This document shows positions 8,616-17,612 of a DNA stretch of 64,000 nucleotides, in pieces (within the stretch, counting starts at the first letter, position 1; every line of letters begins with the position of its first letter). This DNA comes from Bacillota bacterium (lineage in GTDB: Bacteria > Bacillota > Clostridia > Christensenellales > Aristaeellaceae): the NCBI GenBank assembly GCA_023411375.1, contig JAEYOW010000023.1, forward strand, positions 62,001-126,000, given 5' to 3'. Both the position numbers and the translations under genes were made by a program. A model generated the notes under the pieces. That model worked only from the letters and a program-made list of their open reading frames with translations. It was not told the DNA's origin and did not search any database.

Positions 8616-10610
8616 TTGCTTTCCATCGTTTATCTTGCGCTGTTTCTCGCGGGCGGGGTGGCGATCTCGCGCCTTTTGCTGCCGCGCCTGCGGCCGCTTC
8701 TGCGCGTCTACGTCGGCCTGTCCCAGGGCGTGCTGCTGTTGATGTGGCTGCCGGTGCTCTGGGCGTATGCGGTGCGCTTTTCCTACCTTGCGCACTGGCT
8801 GGCAGCGGGCACGCTGCTGCTGCTCGTGGGCCTTAGCTGGTTTTTTCGAGACAGGCGGGCGGCGCGGGCGTTTGACGCGGATGAAAAAAAGCTGCTGGTC
8901 GGGCTGGTATGGCTGGTCGTTCCGCTGACGATATTAAGCGGCTATCTGCAATACACGCATTCTATCCGCCCGGCGGCGGACGGAAGCTATCACGTGGGGC
9001 AGAGCACCTACGGCGACCTTTCGCTGCACTTGGCCGTGACAACCAGCATTGTAAACGCAAAGTTCCCGCTGGAAAACAGCCTCATGCTCGGCGCGACGAT
9101 GGCCTATCCCTACCTGGCGGACAGCGTTGCCTCCACAATGCTGATGCTGGGCCAGCCCCTGCCTATGGCCATGGCCTTTACGGGCACGCTGATGATGGCG
9201 CTGGTTTATATGGGCTATGGGCTTTTGTGCGCCCAGCTTTGCCGCAGGCGCGGCGCGGCGTTTCTGGCTTTTTTCTTCCTGTTTTTAAACGGGGGTCTCG
9301 GCTTCTTTTATACGCTTGGCGCCAAGGTGGACGGGTATGAGGTCACCTCCCTGTGGGACAACCTTCGCAACGTCATGGAGGGCTTTTATCAGACGCCCAC
9401 CAACCAGCCAGATCCCTATAATTTGCGCTGGTCCAATATCGTTTGCGATATGCTGATCCCCCAACGCGGCATTTTGGGCGGCTGGACCATGCTGCTGCCC
9501 TGCCTGAACCTGCTTTTGCCGCCGCTGTGCCAAAGAGAAAAGCACGGCGGGCGCGAACTGGTGCTCCTGGGCCTGTTTGCGGGCGGGCTGCCGCTTATTC
9601 ATACGCACAGCTTTCTGGCGCTGGTGCTGCTTTCGGCGGGATGCTGCCTGTACTGCGTGCTGACGGCCCCCCGGGGAACCCGCTTTGAGACGTTTAAGCC
9701 CTGGCTCCTGTACGGAAGCGTCGCCGCCGCGCTTTCGCTTCCGCAGCTGTTCGCATTCACCTTTGTTCAGGCTACGGGCAGCGACCATTTTCTGCGCGTC
9801 CAGTTCAACTGGTGCAACAACCGGGGCAATCAGGGACTGGTGGATAACTACCTCTGGTTTTACATCAAGAATATCGGCCTGCCCTATTTGTTGATTGCGC
9901 TGGCGCTTTTCAGGCGCGGCCCCCGGGGGGAGAAGGCGTTGCCGGACGACATCCGTCAGAACCGGCTGCTCGCCTCGGGCGCGTTTCTCATCTATCTGGT
10001 GGCGGAGATTTTTATTTTCCAGCCAAACGAGTATGATAATAACAAACTGCTTTACGTATGGTTTCTGATGTGCCTGCCTATGGCGGCGGATTATGCTTTT
10101 GATGTCTACGAACGCCTGCGCGGGCTGGGCGGACGGCGGATGATCGCCGCGCTGTTTTTGGTTACGTGCTTCCTGTCGGCGGGCTTGACCGTTGCCCGGG
10201 AATGCGTGAGCGACTATCAGGCCTACAGCGCCGCAGATATTGAAACCGCCGGATACATCCGCGACAATACGCCGGAGCACAGCGTGTTCGTAACGGGCAA
10301 CCAGCACCTCAACCCCGTCAGCAGCCTCGCGGGGCGCACCATTCTGTGCTCCAGCGACTCCTACCTTTACTACCATGGCTTCAATACCACGCAGCGCCGG
10401 TTGGAAATTGCGGAATTTTATGAAAATCCGGCGGCGCATCTTGACCTGTTGAAGAAATACGGCGTACAATACGTCTATGTGAGCTCGTACGAACGGGCGA
10501 ACAACCAGTATGAGCTAAACGAGAAGGCGCTGGAAGAGCTGTTCCCGCTGGCGTTTGAAACGAAGAACGGCGCCAACCGCGTGTTCGCCGTGCCGGAGGC
10601 GTTCAGATGA
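8616..10610 (+). CDS. Polytopic membrane protein, GT-C glycosyltransferase-like
   Basis: This 664-residue protein has roughly a dozen membrane segments and a C-terminal soluble domain of about 120 residues that includes VQYVYVSSYERANNQ. A long external loop after the third or fourth helix carries HVGQSTYGDLSLHLAVTTS, whose acidic residue resembles the first-loop Asp of GT-C enzymes using polyprenyl-phosphate sugars. The overall plan is GT-C-like, but I cannot name a family or substrate. It starts with TTG after AAGGAGG and overlaps the next small gene by ATGA. The GtrA protein just downstream supports a role in envelope glycosylation. Confidence 0.65.
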   Translation: MLSIVYLALFLAGGVAISRLLLPRLRPLLRVYVGLSQGVLLLMWLPVLWAYAVRFSYLAHWLAAGTLLLLVGLSWFFRDRRAARAFDADEKKLLVGLVWLVVPLTILSGYLQYTHSIRPAADGSYHVGQSTYGDLSLHLAVTTSIVNAKFPLENSLMLGATMAYPYLADSVASTMLMLGQPLPMAMAFTGTLMMALVYMGYGLLCAQLCRRRGAAFLAFFFLFLNGGLGFFYTLGAKVDGYEVTSLWDNLRNVMEGFYQTPTNQPDPYNLRWSNIVCDMLIPQRGILGGWTMLLPCLNLLLPPLCQREKHGGRELVLLGLFAGGLPLIHTHSFLALVLLSAGCCLYCVLTAPRGTRFETFKPWLLYGSVAAALSLPQLFAFTFVQATGSDHFLRVQFNWCNNRGNQGLVDNYLWFYIKNIGLPYLLIALALFRRGPRGEKALPDDIRQNRLLASGAFLIYLVAEIFIFQPNEYDNNKLLYVWFLMCLPMAADYAFDVYERLRGLGGRRMIAALFLVTCFLSAGLTVARECVSDYQAYSAADIETAGYIRDNTPEHSVFVTGNQHLNPVSSLAGRTILCSSDSYLYYHGFNTTQRRLEIAEFYENPAAHLDLLKKYGVQYVYVSSYERANNQYELNEKALEELFPLAFETKNGANRVFAVPEAFR

Positions 10611-10822
10611 CGAGGTTTTTGAGATACGCAGTGGAGCACGGGCGCAAGATTCGCGCGGTTTTTGTGTTGGATGGGAAAATCGTGCAAAAGACGGTCTCCG
10701 TGCTCGCCTATGACGAGCGGACGGTCACGCTTCGGATTGGCGCGCGGAAAAAGCCGTTTGTGCTTTCACTGCCGGATTTGCTCAGCTGCGATTACGCGCG
10801 CGGCGACCATGGGGAAGACTGA
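10607..10822 (+). CDS. Small conserved-looking protein, unknown function
   Basis: This 71-residue soluble protein is translationally coupled (ATGA) to the preceding membrane-protein gene. The basic start MTRFLRYAVEHGRKIRAVF is followed by alternating hydrophobic strands, suggesting a small beta-barrel, and it ends in DYARGDHGED. I do not recognise a family. Its coupling suggests a partner or regulator of the GT-C-like protein. The stop is followed after 40 bp by GtrA. Confidence 0.6.
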   Translation: MTRFLRYAVEHGRKIRAVFVLDGKIVQKTVSVLAYDERTVTLRIGARKKPFVLSLPDLLSCDYARGDHGED

Positions 10823-10862
10823 TCGCGGCGCGGTTTATTTTTGAAGGAGGCATTCATTTTCT

Positions 10863-11393
10863 ATGATTCAAAAGATCAGGGATTATCTGAACACCCATGA
10901 AAAGCAGTACGAGCTGCTCCGCTATCTGATCGCCGGCGGGTTGACGACGCTGCTGAGCATGCTGATCCACTATGCGGGCTGCTTTATCATGGCGCCGAAG
11001 GAGCCCATGTCGGGAAGCGTGCTTCCCTGGGTGATCGCCACCATCAACCGCGCCACGGGCGCGCAGATGGCAATTTCCAGCGCGGTTTCCTGGGTAATCG
11101 CCGTACTGTTCGCGTTCTGGATCAACCGCCGCATGGTGTTTCGGGTCAGCGGCGGCAGGGCCGCTAAAATCTGGATGGAACTCGCGCAGTTCGCCCTGGG
11201 GCGCGTTGTAAGCTTTTTTGTGTTTGAGCAGGGCATGATGCTCCTGCTCAAGGCCGTTGGCGTGAGCAACTTCGTCAACCGTATCGTCGTGCTTGTGTTT
11301 GTTATGATTTTTAACTACGTCGTCAGCAAGTTTTGGATTTTCAAGAAACCGGGGAACGGGGCTGGCGGAGCGCCGGAACCGAAAGCACAATAA
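10863..11393 (+). CDS. GtrA-family membrane protein
   Basis: This is a 176-residue protein with four transmembrane helices. YLIAGGLTTLLSMLIHYAG at the start of helix 1 and FWINRRMVF between helices 2 and 3 are characteristic of GtrA proteins, which are thought to flip or support polyprenyl-linked sugars. GAAGGAGG lies upstream of the ATG. The last 53 bp overlap in antisense the 3' end of the convergent YlbJ-like gene, so the two reading frames share sequence. It probably belongs with the two genes upstream as an envelope glycosylation unit. Confidence 0.85.
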   Translation: MIQKIRDYLNTHEKQYELLRYLIAGGLTTLLSMLIHYAGCFIMAPKEPMSGSVLPWVIATINRATGAQMAISSAVSWVIAVLFAFWINRRMVFRVSGGRAAKIWMELAQFALGRVVSFFVFEQGMMLLLKAVGVSNFVNRIVVLVFVMIFNYVVSKFWIFKKPGNGAGGAPEPKAQ

Positions 11394-12417
11394 GCAGCGC
11401 CGGGATCAGCGGCGGCAGCCCCCAAACCGCGGCGAACGCCGGAGCGTCCGCCGCGGCAAACGTCCTTGCCAGCATTGGAAAAAAAGCAAATAGCAAACGG
11501 CACAGGCCGTAGCTAAGCGCCCCGTGGAGCACCCGCATCGTCAGGAGCTTCGCGGGGCGGACGCATGGCCCCAGAAACAGCAGGTTCTGTATCCAGATCG
11601 ACAGGCCGCCAAAGCTGCATAGCGCGCAAAGCAACGAAAGCGGCGGCGCGCCATAGGCGGTGATAACGGCGGAGGAGCCGCCGCCAATTTCCAGCAGTGC
11701 CCAGAGCACGGCGAGCTGCTGGGCGTGCCCGGCTGTCCAGGCGGGAAAGGCGGATGAGAGCACGGCGCGGAGCACGCCTGCCACGATGGAAAACAGCATC
11801 ATTGATCCGCAAACGGCAAGCAGCGCCTGTGCCGAGGAGGAAATTGAGGCGGAGACGGAGAGCATCGAAATGGCGGGATGCTTTTCGCCCTGAGTGGACG
11901 GTGCTCCGGACCCGCCCTGCGCGCGGGCCGCGCCGTCCGTGCCGGAGAACGCTTTGCCGGGCAGAATCTTGGACGCCAGCAAAACGAACATTCCGGCAAG
12001 CAGCGCGCTTATCCAGTGCGCGCCAAGCATCGCCCAGGCGGCTGTGCTCAGCCCCGTCCATCCCGCGAGCGTCCCTACGAAGAACATCGGGCTCATGACG
12101 CCCGTGGCGCCCAGCAGGAAGGCGAGCCTGCCGCGGCTCAGCGAACCGCCGTCCGCCATCTGCCGCACGCGTTGCGCGGAGGCAGGCGAGCCCGCCGCAA
12201 ACGAGAACAGGACGGTCCCGGCCGCGGCGCGCCCGCCGCCGAATGCGTGTCCGCTGTCAGCGGGCGGGGGCGCCAGGCAGTTTAGGATCATCATGGGAAA
12301 AAGCGCGGGCATCACCCCGTGCACGAACACCGACGCCGCCTCGGATGCCGCGCGCATGGCGTCGGAGGAAAAGAGGAGCAGAAGCATAACGCATATCCCA
12401 ATAAACAGTCCGTTCAC
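11341..12417 (-). CDS. YlbJ-like sporulation membrane protein
   Basis: The 358-residue polytopic protein resembles the YlbJ group of nucleoside-recognition (Gate) membrane proteins needed for spore cortex development. It shows FVHGVMPALFPMMILNCL near the start, SPASAQRVRQMADGGSLSR where YlbJ has its GYPxGA motif, and GATGVMSPMFFVGTLAGW. A low-complexity Gly/Ala/Ser cytoplasmic loop lies in the middle. The start is a GTG at 12417 with GGAGG eight bases before it; an ATG at 12522 has no such signal and adds a non-membrane leader. Its 3' end overlaps gtrA on the opposite strand. Assignment to ylbJ itself is tentative. Confidence 0.65.
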   Translation of the reverse strand: MNGLFIGICVMLLLLFSSDAMRAASEAASVFVHGVMPALFPMMILNCLAPPPADSGHAFGGGRAAAGTVLFSFAAGSPASAQRVRQMADGGSLSRGRLAFLLGATGVMSPMFFVGTLAGWTGLSTAAWAMLGAHWISALLAGMFVLLASKILPGKAFSGTDGAARAQGGSGAPSTQGEKHPAISMLSVSASISSSAQALLAVCGSMMLFSIVAGVLRAVLSSAFPAWTAGHAQQLAVLWALLEIGGGSSAVITAYGAPPLSLLCALCSFGGLSIWIQNLLFLGPCVRPAKLLTMRVLHGALSYGLCRLLFAFFPMLARTFAAADAPAFAAVWGLPPLIPALLIVLSVPALRQPRSPVS

Positions 12418-12549
12418 CGGCAGGACCTCCGCTTCTTGTCTGGATACCCGTATGCTATTGTATGTGACAAACGCCTCTATACGACTGAACCAAAGCTGGA
12501 GCTTTTTCACAAATTGCGACAAAATGTTTGGTTTTTTCTGAATAGTCCC

Positions 12550-12578
12550 TTTTCATTAAGGACAAAGTAAGGTATACT
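12550..12578 (+). promoter_or_regulatory. Probable promoter of the PRPP synthetase gene
   Basis: TTTTCA (12550-12555), a 17-bp spacer and TATACT (12573-12578) lie 46 bp before the GTG start. Confidence 0.45.
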
Positions 12579-12624
12579 AGCACTGTTCCCCACATGAACC
12601 TGTGACGTAAAAAGGAGCATGCTT

Positions 12625-13839
12625 GTGACGGACTTTGTAAGCACCTGGAACAACGACCTGCTGACCGTGCCCTTCGGTCCCTTGGGGCTGATTGCGATGC
12701 CTGGCTGCGAGGAACTCGGACAAAAGGTAAACAGCTGGCTGATGAAGTGGTACGAGCAGCAGGACGCGTTGGAGGACACGCCGCTGTTCTCGCTGATGGG
12801 CTATAACCGGCAGGATTTTTTGATCGAGGCACATTGCCCTCGCTTTGGCACCGGCGAGGGAAAGGGCATGATCAAAAGCAGCGTGCGCGGCTACGATATC
12901 TATATCCTGTGCGATATCGGCGCGTATAACGTGGAATATAAGATGTATGGCCGTTCGGTGCCCATGTCGCCGGACGATCATTATCAGGACCTCAAGCGCA
13001 TCATCGCCGCCATCGGCGGTCGGGCCAAACGCATCAGCGTCATCATGCCCATGCTCTACGAGGGGAGGCAGCACCGCCGCACCAGCCGCGAAAGCCTGGA
13101 TTGCGCCCTGGCGCTTCAGGAGCTGCAGCACATGGGCGTAAGCAATATCATCACCTTTGACGCGCATGACCCCCGTGTGCAAAACGCGATTCCTCTGATC
13201 GGCTTTGACAGCGTCAAGCCGAGCTACCAGATTTTGAAGGCGCTTTTCCGCAAGGAATGCGATCTACAGATCGACCGGGAGCATATGATGATCGTCAGCC
13301 CGGACGAGGGCGCGATCGACCGCAATATCTTCTATAGCTCGGTGCTGGGCATCGATATGGGTCTGTTTTACAAGCGCCGGGACTATACCACCATTGTCAA
13401 CGGTCGCAATCCCATCATCGCGCATGAATATTTGGGCGACGACGTGGAGGGGAAGGACGTGTTCGTTTCAGACGATATCCTTTCCTCCGGCGAAAGCGTG
13501 CTTGATTTGGCGCATGAGCTTAAAAAGCGCAAGGCCAACCGCATTTTCGCGGCCGCGACCTTCGCGCTGTTTACCAACGGTCTGGATGCCTTCCAGAAGG
13601 CCTACGAGGAGGGCACCATCAGCCGAATCATTTCCACCAACCTGACCTACCGCATGCCGGAGCTTAAGGACAAGCCGTGGTTCATCGAAGCGGATATGAG
13701 CAAGTATATCGCCTATATCGTCGCCAGCCTGAACCACGACCGCAGCCTGAGCGGGCTTTTGAACCCGTACGACCGCATCAAGGCGCTCATTGGCCGCTAC
13801 CACGAAAAGCAGGCTGAGACGGGCTTCCGCCTGGTCTGA
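12625..13839 (+). CDS. prs: Ribose-phosphate pyrophosphokinase, long clostridial form
   Basis: It forms PRPP from ribose 5-phosphate and ATP. The 404-residue protein is longer than the usual 310-330 residues and has an N-terminal extension of about 70 residues. Family landmarks are SVIMPMLYEGRQHRRTSRES, TFDAHDPRVQNA, VSPDEGAIDRN and a PRPP loop VFVSDDILSSGES near 279-291, where most enzymes have DDMIDTAGT. The GTG at 12625 is preferred because AAGGAG lies seven bases upstream; the ATG at 12619 almost abuts that Shine-Dalgarno. Flexibility in the extra segments could alter allosteric control, which is inference. Confidence 0.88.
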   Translation: MTDFVSTWNNDLLTVPFGPLGLIAMPGCEELGQKVNSWLMKWYEQQDALEDTPLFSLMGYNRQDFLIEAHCPRFGTGEGKGMIKSSVRGYDIYILCDIGAYNVEYKMYGRSVPMSPDDHYQDLKRIIAAIGGRAKRISVIMPMLYEGRQHRRTSRESLDCALALQELQHMGVSNIITFDAHDPRVQNAIPLIGFDSVKPSYQILKALFRKECDLQIDREHMMIVSPDEGAIDRNIFYSSVLGIDMGLFYKRRDYTTIVNGRNPIIAHEYLGDDVEGKDVFVSDDILSSGESVLDLAHELKKRKANRIFAAATFALFTNGLDAFQKAYEEGTISRIISTNLTYRMPELKDKPWFIEADMSKYIAYIVASLNHDRSLSGLLNPYDRIKALIGRYHEKQAETGFRLV

Positions 13840-13870
13840 GAGACAGGCAGGCCCGCGTAAAAAAGGCAAT

Positions 13871-14010
13871 GCAAGAGGCCGTTGCACGAGGAAGGGAAAC
13901 GTTGGGGGGCTGTGCGCCCCCAAACCCCGCGGTTAAGGGCAAAGCCCTTGTGGGGCGGCAGGGATGAAACCCCTGCGCGTTTTCCTTCGCCGTGTAACGG
14001 CCTCTTTTGC
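13871..14010. repeat. Structured palindromic element between convergent genes
   Basis: Terminal inverted repeats of about 30 bp (13871-13900 and 13979-14010, a few mismatches) enclose three internal stem-loops. These are TTGGGGG/CCCCCAA (13902-13923), AAGGGC-AAA-GCCCTT (13935-13949) and a GCAGGG/CCCTGC pair near 13958-13975. Both outer edges run into T-rich sequence in the outward direction, so it could serve as a bidirectional terminator. It also resembles a small non-autonomous repeat. Confidence 0.6.
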
Positions 14011-14022
14011 GTGCCGCCTGGC

Positions 14023-15033
14023 TCAGGTCCTCTTTTTGGTCATGTAGGTGTTGAACATGACGGCGAAGAACATCAGCCCGCCGTTGATCACGTACTGCAT
14101 ATATTCATTGACGTTGAGCAGCGTCATGCCGTTGGAGATTACGCCCGTGAACATGACGCCGATCAGCGTGCCCCAGATGGTGCCGATGCCGCCCAGCATG
14201 CTGGTGCCCCCGATAACGACCGAGGAGATGATCTGCGTTTCCCAGCCGCGGCCAAAGCCGAACGTGGCGGAGCGCACCTGCGCTGAGTTCATCATGCCGC
14301 CCAGCACGCACATCACCTGTACCGCGCACATCACGAAAATGCGCGTACGGTATACATTAATGCCGTTTAAGCGCGCGGCCTCGGCGTTGCCGCCAACAGC
14401 ATAAATCTTGCGGCCCAGGTCGGTCTTTTCGGTAATGAACCAGAACAGGAAGAACACGGCGATAAAGACCAGCGCCGGAAAGGGGATGCCAAACACCTTG
14501 CCCACGCCCGTAAACACGTACCAGCCGGGGAAACTGTTGACGATGGGGAAACCGCCGCAGATAATCGCGGCCAAGCCGTACATGATGTTCAGGTTGGCCA
14601 AAGTGATGATGAAGGTGGGCATGTTGAACTTCTGCCTGGCCCACGCGTGGAAGAAGCCCATGCCGATCGCGACCGCAATGGCCACAACCAGGCCTACAAC
14701 CGCACCCAGCTCGATGGGCATAATGCCCGCCTCGGCCAGCCATTTGGAGATGGAGGCGGTAATAACCGCGCACAGCGCCACCTGCGAGCCGACGGACAGG
14801 TCGATTTCGCCCGCCAGGATGACCAGGCACATGCCGTAGGCGATAACGCCTTTCATAGCGACGTTGCGCAGGATGTTGAGCACGTTGTTGACGGTCAAAA
14901 AGGCCGGCGATACAATGCTGAGCACGACGATCAGCAACAGCAGCAACAGCTCGATCATATGGTCGAGGATAAAATGATTGGTTTTCTTATTGGAGAACAG
15001 CTCCATCTTGGGTTTTTTGATTGTGACGCTCAT
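14023..15033 (-). CDS. Ribose-type ABC transporter permease
   Basis: This RbsC/XylH-like permease has 336 residues and eight to ten membrane helices. The signature YGMCLVILAGEIDLSVGS is clear, followed by LIGVMFTGVISNGMTLL near the end. ATG at 15033 overlaps the TGA of the ATPase gene (ATGA) and has GGAGGGG eight bases upstream, so the two are co-translated. It is the last gene of a six-gene operon that starts with three UroD-superfamily genes. The transported ligand is unknown. Confidence 0.9.
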   Translation of the reverse strand: MSVTIKKPKMELFSNKKTNHFILDHMIELLLLLLIVVLSIVSPAFLTVNNVLNILRNVAMKGVIAYGMCLVILAGEIDLSVGSQVALCAVITASISKWLAEAGIMPIELGAVVGLVVAIAVAIGMGFFHAWARQKFNMPTFIITLANLNIMYGLAAIICGGFPIVNSFPGWYVFTGVGKVFGIPFPALVFIAVFFLFWFITEKTDLGRKIYAVGGNAEAARLNGINVYRTRIFVMCAVQVMCVLGGMMNSAQVRSATFGFGRGWETQIISSVVIGGTSMLGGIGTIWGTLIGVMFTGVISNGMTLLNVNEYMQYVINGGLMFFAVMFNTYMTKKRT

Positions 15034-16520
15034 CCGATTTCCCCTCCCATACAATAGGCGTATAAATCCTCAATCCTTAAATGCTCCGGGTTGACCTCTC
15101 CAATCATCCGGCCCATGTACATGATGAGGATTCGGTGGCAGACCTCCATCAGCTCCTCCAGCTCCGAGGATACGAAAAGGCTGGATACGCCCTTGCGGGA
15201 TTGCTCCCACATAATTTGGAAAATCTGCTGCTTGGCGCTTACGTCGATGCCGCGGGAAGGCTCGTCGTACATCATGATTTTCGGCGCGGTGTTGAGCCAG
15301 TTGCCGATGACAACCTTCTGCTGGTTGCCGCCGGAAAGGGAGTTGGCCGTGTTGAGCACCGAAGGAATTTTGATTTGAAGATCCTCCACCTGCTGGTTTG
15401 CGAAGCTTGTCCGCCGGCCCTTGTTGATGACGTGATGATCGGAAATTTTATCCAGGCTGGCATAGCACAGGTTGTCGCGGATGGAGTGAATGAGGATAAC
15501 GCCCTGAGTTTTGCGCTCCTCCGGCGTTAGGCCCACGCCGAGGCGCTTCATTAAAACGGGGTTGGCGCGCCGTGAAACAGGCTTATCCTCGATCAGCAGC
15601 TCGCCGCTGTCGTACGCGTCCACGCCAAAGATGCACCTTAGCAGCTCCGTACGGCCAGCGCCCAGCATGCCCGCGATGCCCAGCACCTCGCCGCGCTTGA
15701 GGGCGAAGGACACATTCTCGAATTTGCCCTTGCGGCTAAGGCCGCGCACCTCCAAAATGTTCTCATCGCCTACGCATAGGTCGCAAGGCCGCGTCTTGAT
15801 TTCCACATCGCCAAACATCATGTTGATAACGGCCTTGTGATCAAGCTTTTCCACCGGCTCCACGCCGATCAGCCTGCCGTCCCTAAGCACGGTCACGGTG
15901 TCCGCGATTTCCCAGATTTCCTGCAGCCGGTGGGAGATATAGATGATGATGACGCCCTGGTCACGGAGCGTGCGCACAACCTCAAAAAGGCTCTGGGTTT
16001 CATGCTGCGCAAGCGCGGAGGTCGGCTCGTCCAGCATGAGCACCTTAGGCGAAAAGCTCATCGCTTTGACGATTTCCACCACCTGGCACTGCCACATGCT
16101 TAGCTTGTACACCTTTTCGTGGGGGTCGATATCCACGTTCATGCGTTCCAGCAGCTCGCCGGCCTGCCGGTAGGTCTTCTTCCAGTCGATCACCTTTCCC
16201 TTTTTGGGAAGGCGGCCCAAATAGATATTTTCAGCGACCGTCAGGTAGGGCACAAGGCTCAGCTCCTGGTATACGGTCGCGATGCCCTGCTCCTGCGCGT
16301 CGGTGGGCGAGGAAAAGTGAAGCTCGCGGCCGTCCAGAAAAAACTGCCCGCTTGTGGGCTGAATCGCTCCGGCAAATACTTTGACCAGCGTGGATTTACC
16401 GGAGCCGTTTTTGCCGATAAACGCGTGCACCTTTCCTCCCTCAAAGGAAACGGTCACGTCGTCCAGCGCGCGCGTACCCGGATAATCCTTGACGATGTGC
16501 TCGGTTCTCAATACGCTCAT
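15030..16520 (-). CDS. Ribose-type ABC transporter, duplicated ATP-binding protein
   Basis: The 496-residue RbsA/MglA-like protein has two nucleotide-binding halves. The first has Walker A GKNGSGKST and Walker B VLMLDEPTSAL. The second has the degenerate Walker A GMLGAGRTE usual for this family, signature LSGGNQQKVVIGNWL and MYDEPSRGIDV. The start at 16520 (MSVLRTEHIVKDYPG) follows a weak AGGGTGG; the extra residues of a longer frame from 16625 overlap the upstream hairpin and are rejected. It energises the adjacent permease. Confidence 0.92.
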   Translation of the reverse strand: MSVLRTEHIVKDYPGTRALDDVTVSFEGGKVHAFIGKNGSGKSTLVKVFAGAIQPTSGQFFLDGRELHFSSPTDAQEQGIATVYQELSLVPYLTVAENIYLGRLPKKGKVIDWKKTYRQAGELLERMNVDIDPHEKVYKLSMWQCQVVEIVKAMSFSPKVLMLDEPTSALAQHETQSLFEVVRTLRDQGVIIIYISHRLQEIWEIADTVTVLRDGRLIGVEPVEKLDHKAVINMMFGDVEIKTRPCDLCVGDENILEVRGLSRKGKFENVSFALKRGEVLGIAGMLGAGRTELLRCIFGVDAYDSGELLIEDKPVSRRANPVLMKRLGVGLTPEERKTQGVILIHSIRDNLCYASLDKISDHHVINKGRRTSFANQQVEDLQIKIPSVLNTANSLSGGNQQKVVIGNWLNTAPKIMMYDEPSRGIDVSAKQQIFQIMWEQSRKGVSSLFVSSELEELMEVCHRILIMYMGRMIGEVNPEHLRIEDLYAYCMGGEIG

Positions 16521-16546
16521 TCCAAAACCACCCTTGCTTAAGGGAA

Positions 16547-16575
16547 GCCCGAAGGGAACAAATGTCCCTTCGGGC
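16547..16575 (-). promoter_or_regulatory. Intercistronic hairpin after the binding-protein gene
   Basis: A perfect 11-bp stem (16547-16557 with 16565-16575) with a 7-base loop lies in the 73-bp gap between the binding-protein and ATPase genes. There is no T-run. Such hairpins commonly protect the upstream message and give excess binding protein over the membrane components. Confidence 0.6.
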
Positions 16576-16593
16576 GCCCGCGATGATAACGGC

Positions 16594-17556
16594 TTACTTG
16601 CCCAGGAAGGCGTCCAGCCCGGCAACGTCGTTGCGGTTTAGGGGGATGCCGGCGATGATGTTGTCCTTGCCCTCGCCCTCAAAGGCCTTGCCTTCGATAC
16701 GGCTGACCAGCGCGGTAACGGTGTTGTAGCCGATCTGGTAGGGGTCCTGCGCGGTAACGGCCTGCAGGATGTTGTTGCCGTCCTTGAGCAGGCCGACGAT
16801 CTGCTCGGAACCGTCGGTGCCGAACACAAAGACCTTGCCGGCCAGGCCGGCGTTTTCAACGGCCATGGTGGAGCCCACGGTGCCGCCGTCGTTAGCTGCG
16901 TAGATGATGTTGATCTCGGGGTTGGCGGAGAGCATATCGCCCGCCTTGGCAACCGCCATGTCCTGTAACCACGCGTCCTGGTCGGATACGATCTCGTACT
17001 TGATTCCGGCGTCGTCCAGCGCGGCGAGGAAGCCGTTCACGCGGTCGGCCGACTGCTCGGGAATCTGGGTCTTGAACTGTACCAGGCCGATTTTGATCAC
17101 CTGGTCGGCTGGATAGGTGGCCTTGATGAATTCCACTGCGGCCTGGCCCGTCTGGTTGCAGAAGGTGAAGTTGTCGGCGGAGTAGTTCGCCACCGCGTAG
17201 GGGAAGCTGTCGATGTGGGTGTTGCACACGGCCACAACGAGGCCCGCGTCGCTGGCGTCCTTGAGCGTGGCGGCGGAGGTGTCGCTGTTAAGCGGGGAGA
17301 TCGCCACGCCCGCGATGCCCTGGGACACATAGGTGTTAATGATTTCGGTTTCCTTGGATTGGTCGTTGTTGGTGTTGGATTGAAGAATTTCATAGCCCAG
17401 ATCCTTGGCGGCGGCGGCATAGCCGTCTGCCAGCATCTTCATGAACTGGTCCTCCTGGAACACCACGCCCGCAATCGTCTTGCCTTCCGCAATCGCGCCG
17501 GCGCACAGCGCGAAGCAAAGCACCAGGGTAAGTAAGATAGCCAGAGCCTTTTTCAT
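16594..17556 (-). CDS. Sugar ABC transporter substrate-binding protein (RbsB type)
   Basis: This 320-residue type I periplasmic-binding fold has an N-terminal signal peptide MKKALAILLTLVLCFALCAG and a probable cut after AIAEG. There is no lipobox Cys directly after the hydrophobic core, which is unusual for a Gram-positive binding protein. Family features are QGIAGVAISPLNSDTSAATL, YAANDGGTVGSTMAVENAG and TAQDPYQIGYN. AGGGAGG precedes the ATG. It follows three UroD-like genes and precedes the ATPase, so the ligand is probably their substrate or a precursor. Confidence 0.92.
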   Translation of the reverse strand: MKKALAILLTLVLCFALCAGAIAEGKTIAGVVFQEDQFMKMLADGYAAAAKDLGYEILQSNTNNDQSKETEIINTYVSQGIAGVAISPLNSDTSAATLKDASDAGLVVAVCNTHIDSFPYAVANYSADNFTFCNQTGQAAVEFIKATYPADQVIKIGLVQFKTQIPEQSADRVNGFLAALDDAGIKYEIVSDQDAWLQDMAVAKAGDMLSANPEINIIYAANDGGTVGSTMAVENAGLAGKVFVFGTDGSEQIVGLLKDGNNILQAVTAQDPYQIGYNTVTALVSRIEGKAFEGEGKDNIIAGIPLNRNDVAGLDAFLGK

Positions 17557-17612
17557 TTGGAAGTTCCTCCCTGTTGTTTATTGAAGCGGCCTTCCGCCGC
17601 CTGGTTCCCAAT

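Noticed and set aside
9285..10469. 394-residue ORF on the minus strand in the GT-C-like gene
   Set aside because: Basic, low-complexity translation with no start signal; complement of a membrane protein gene.
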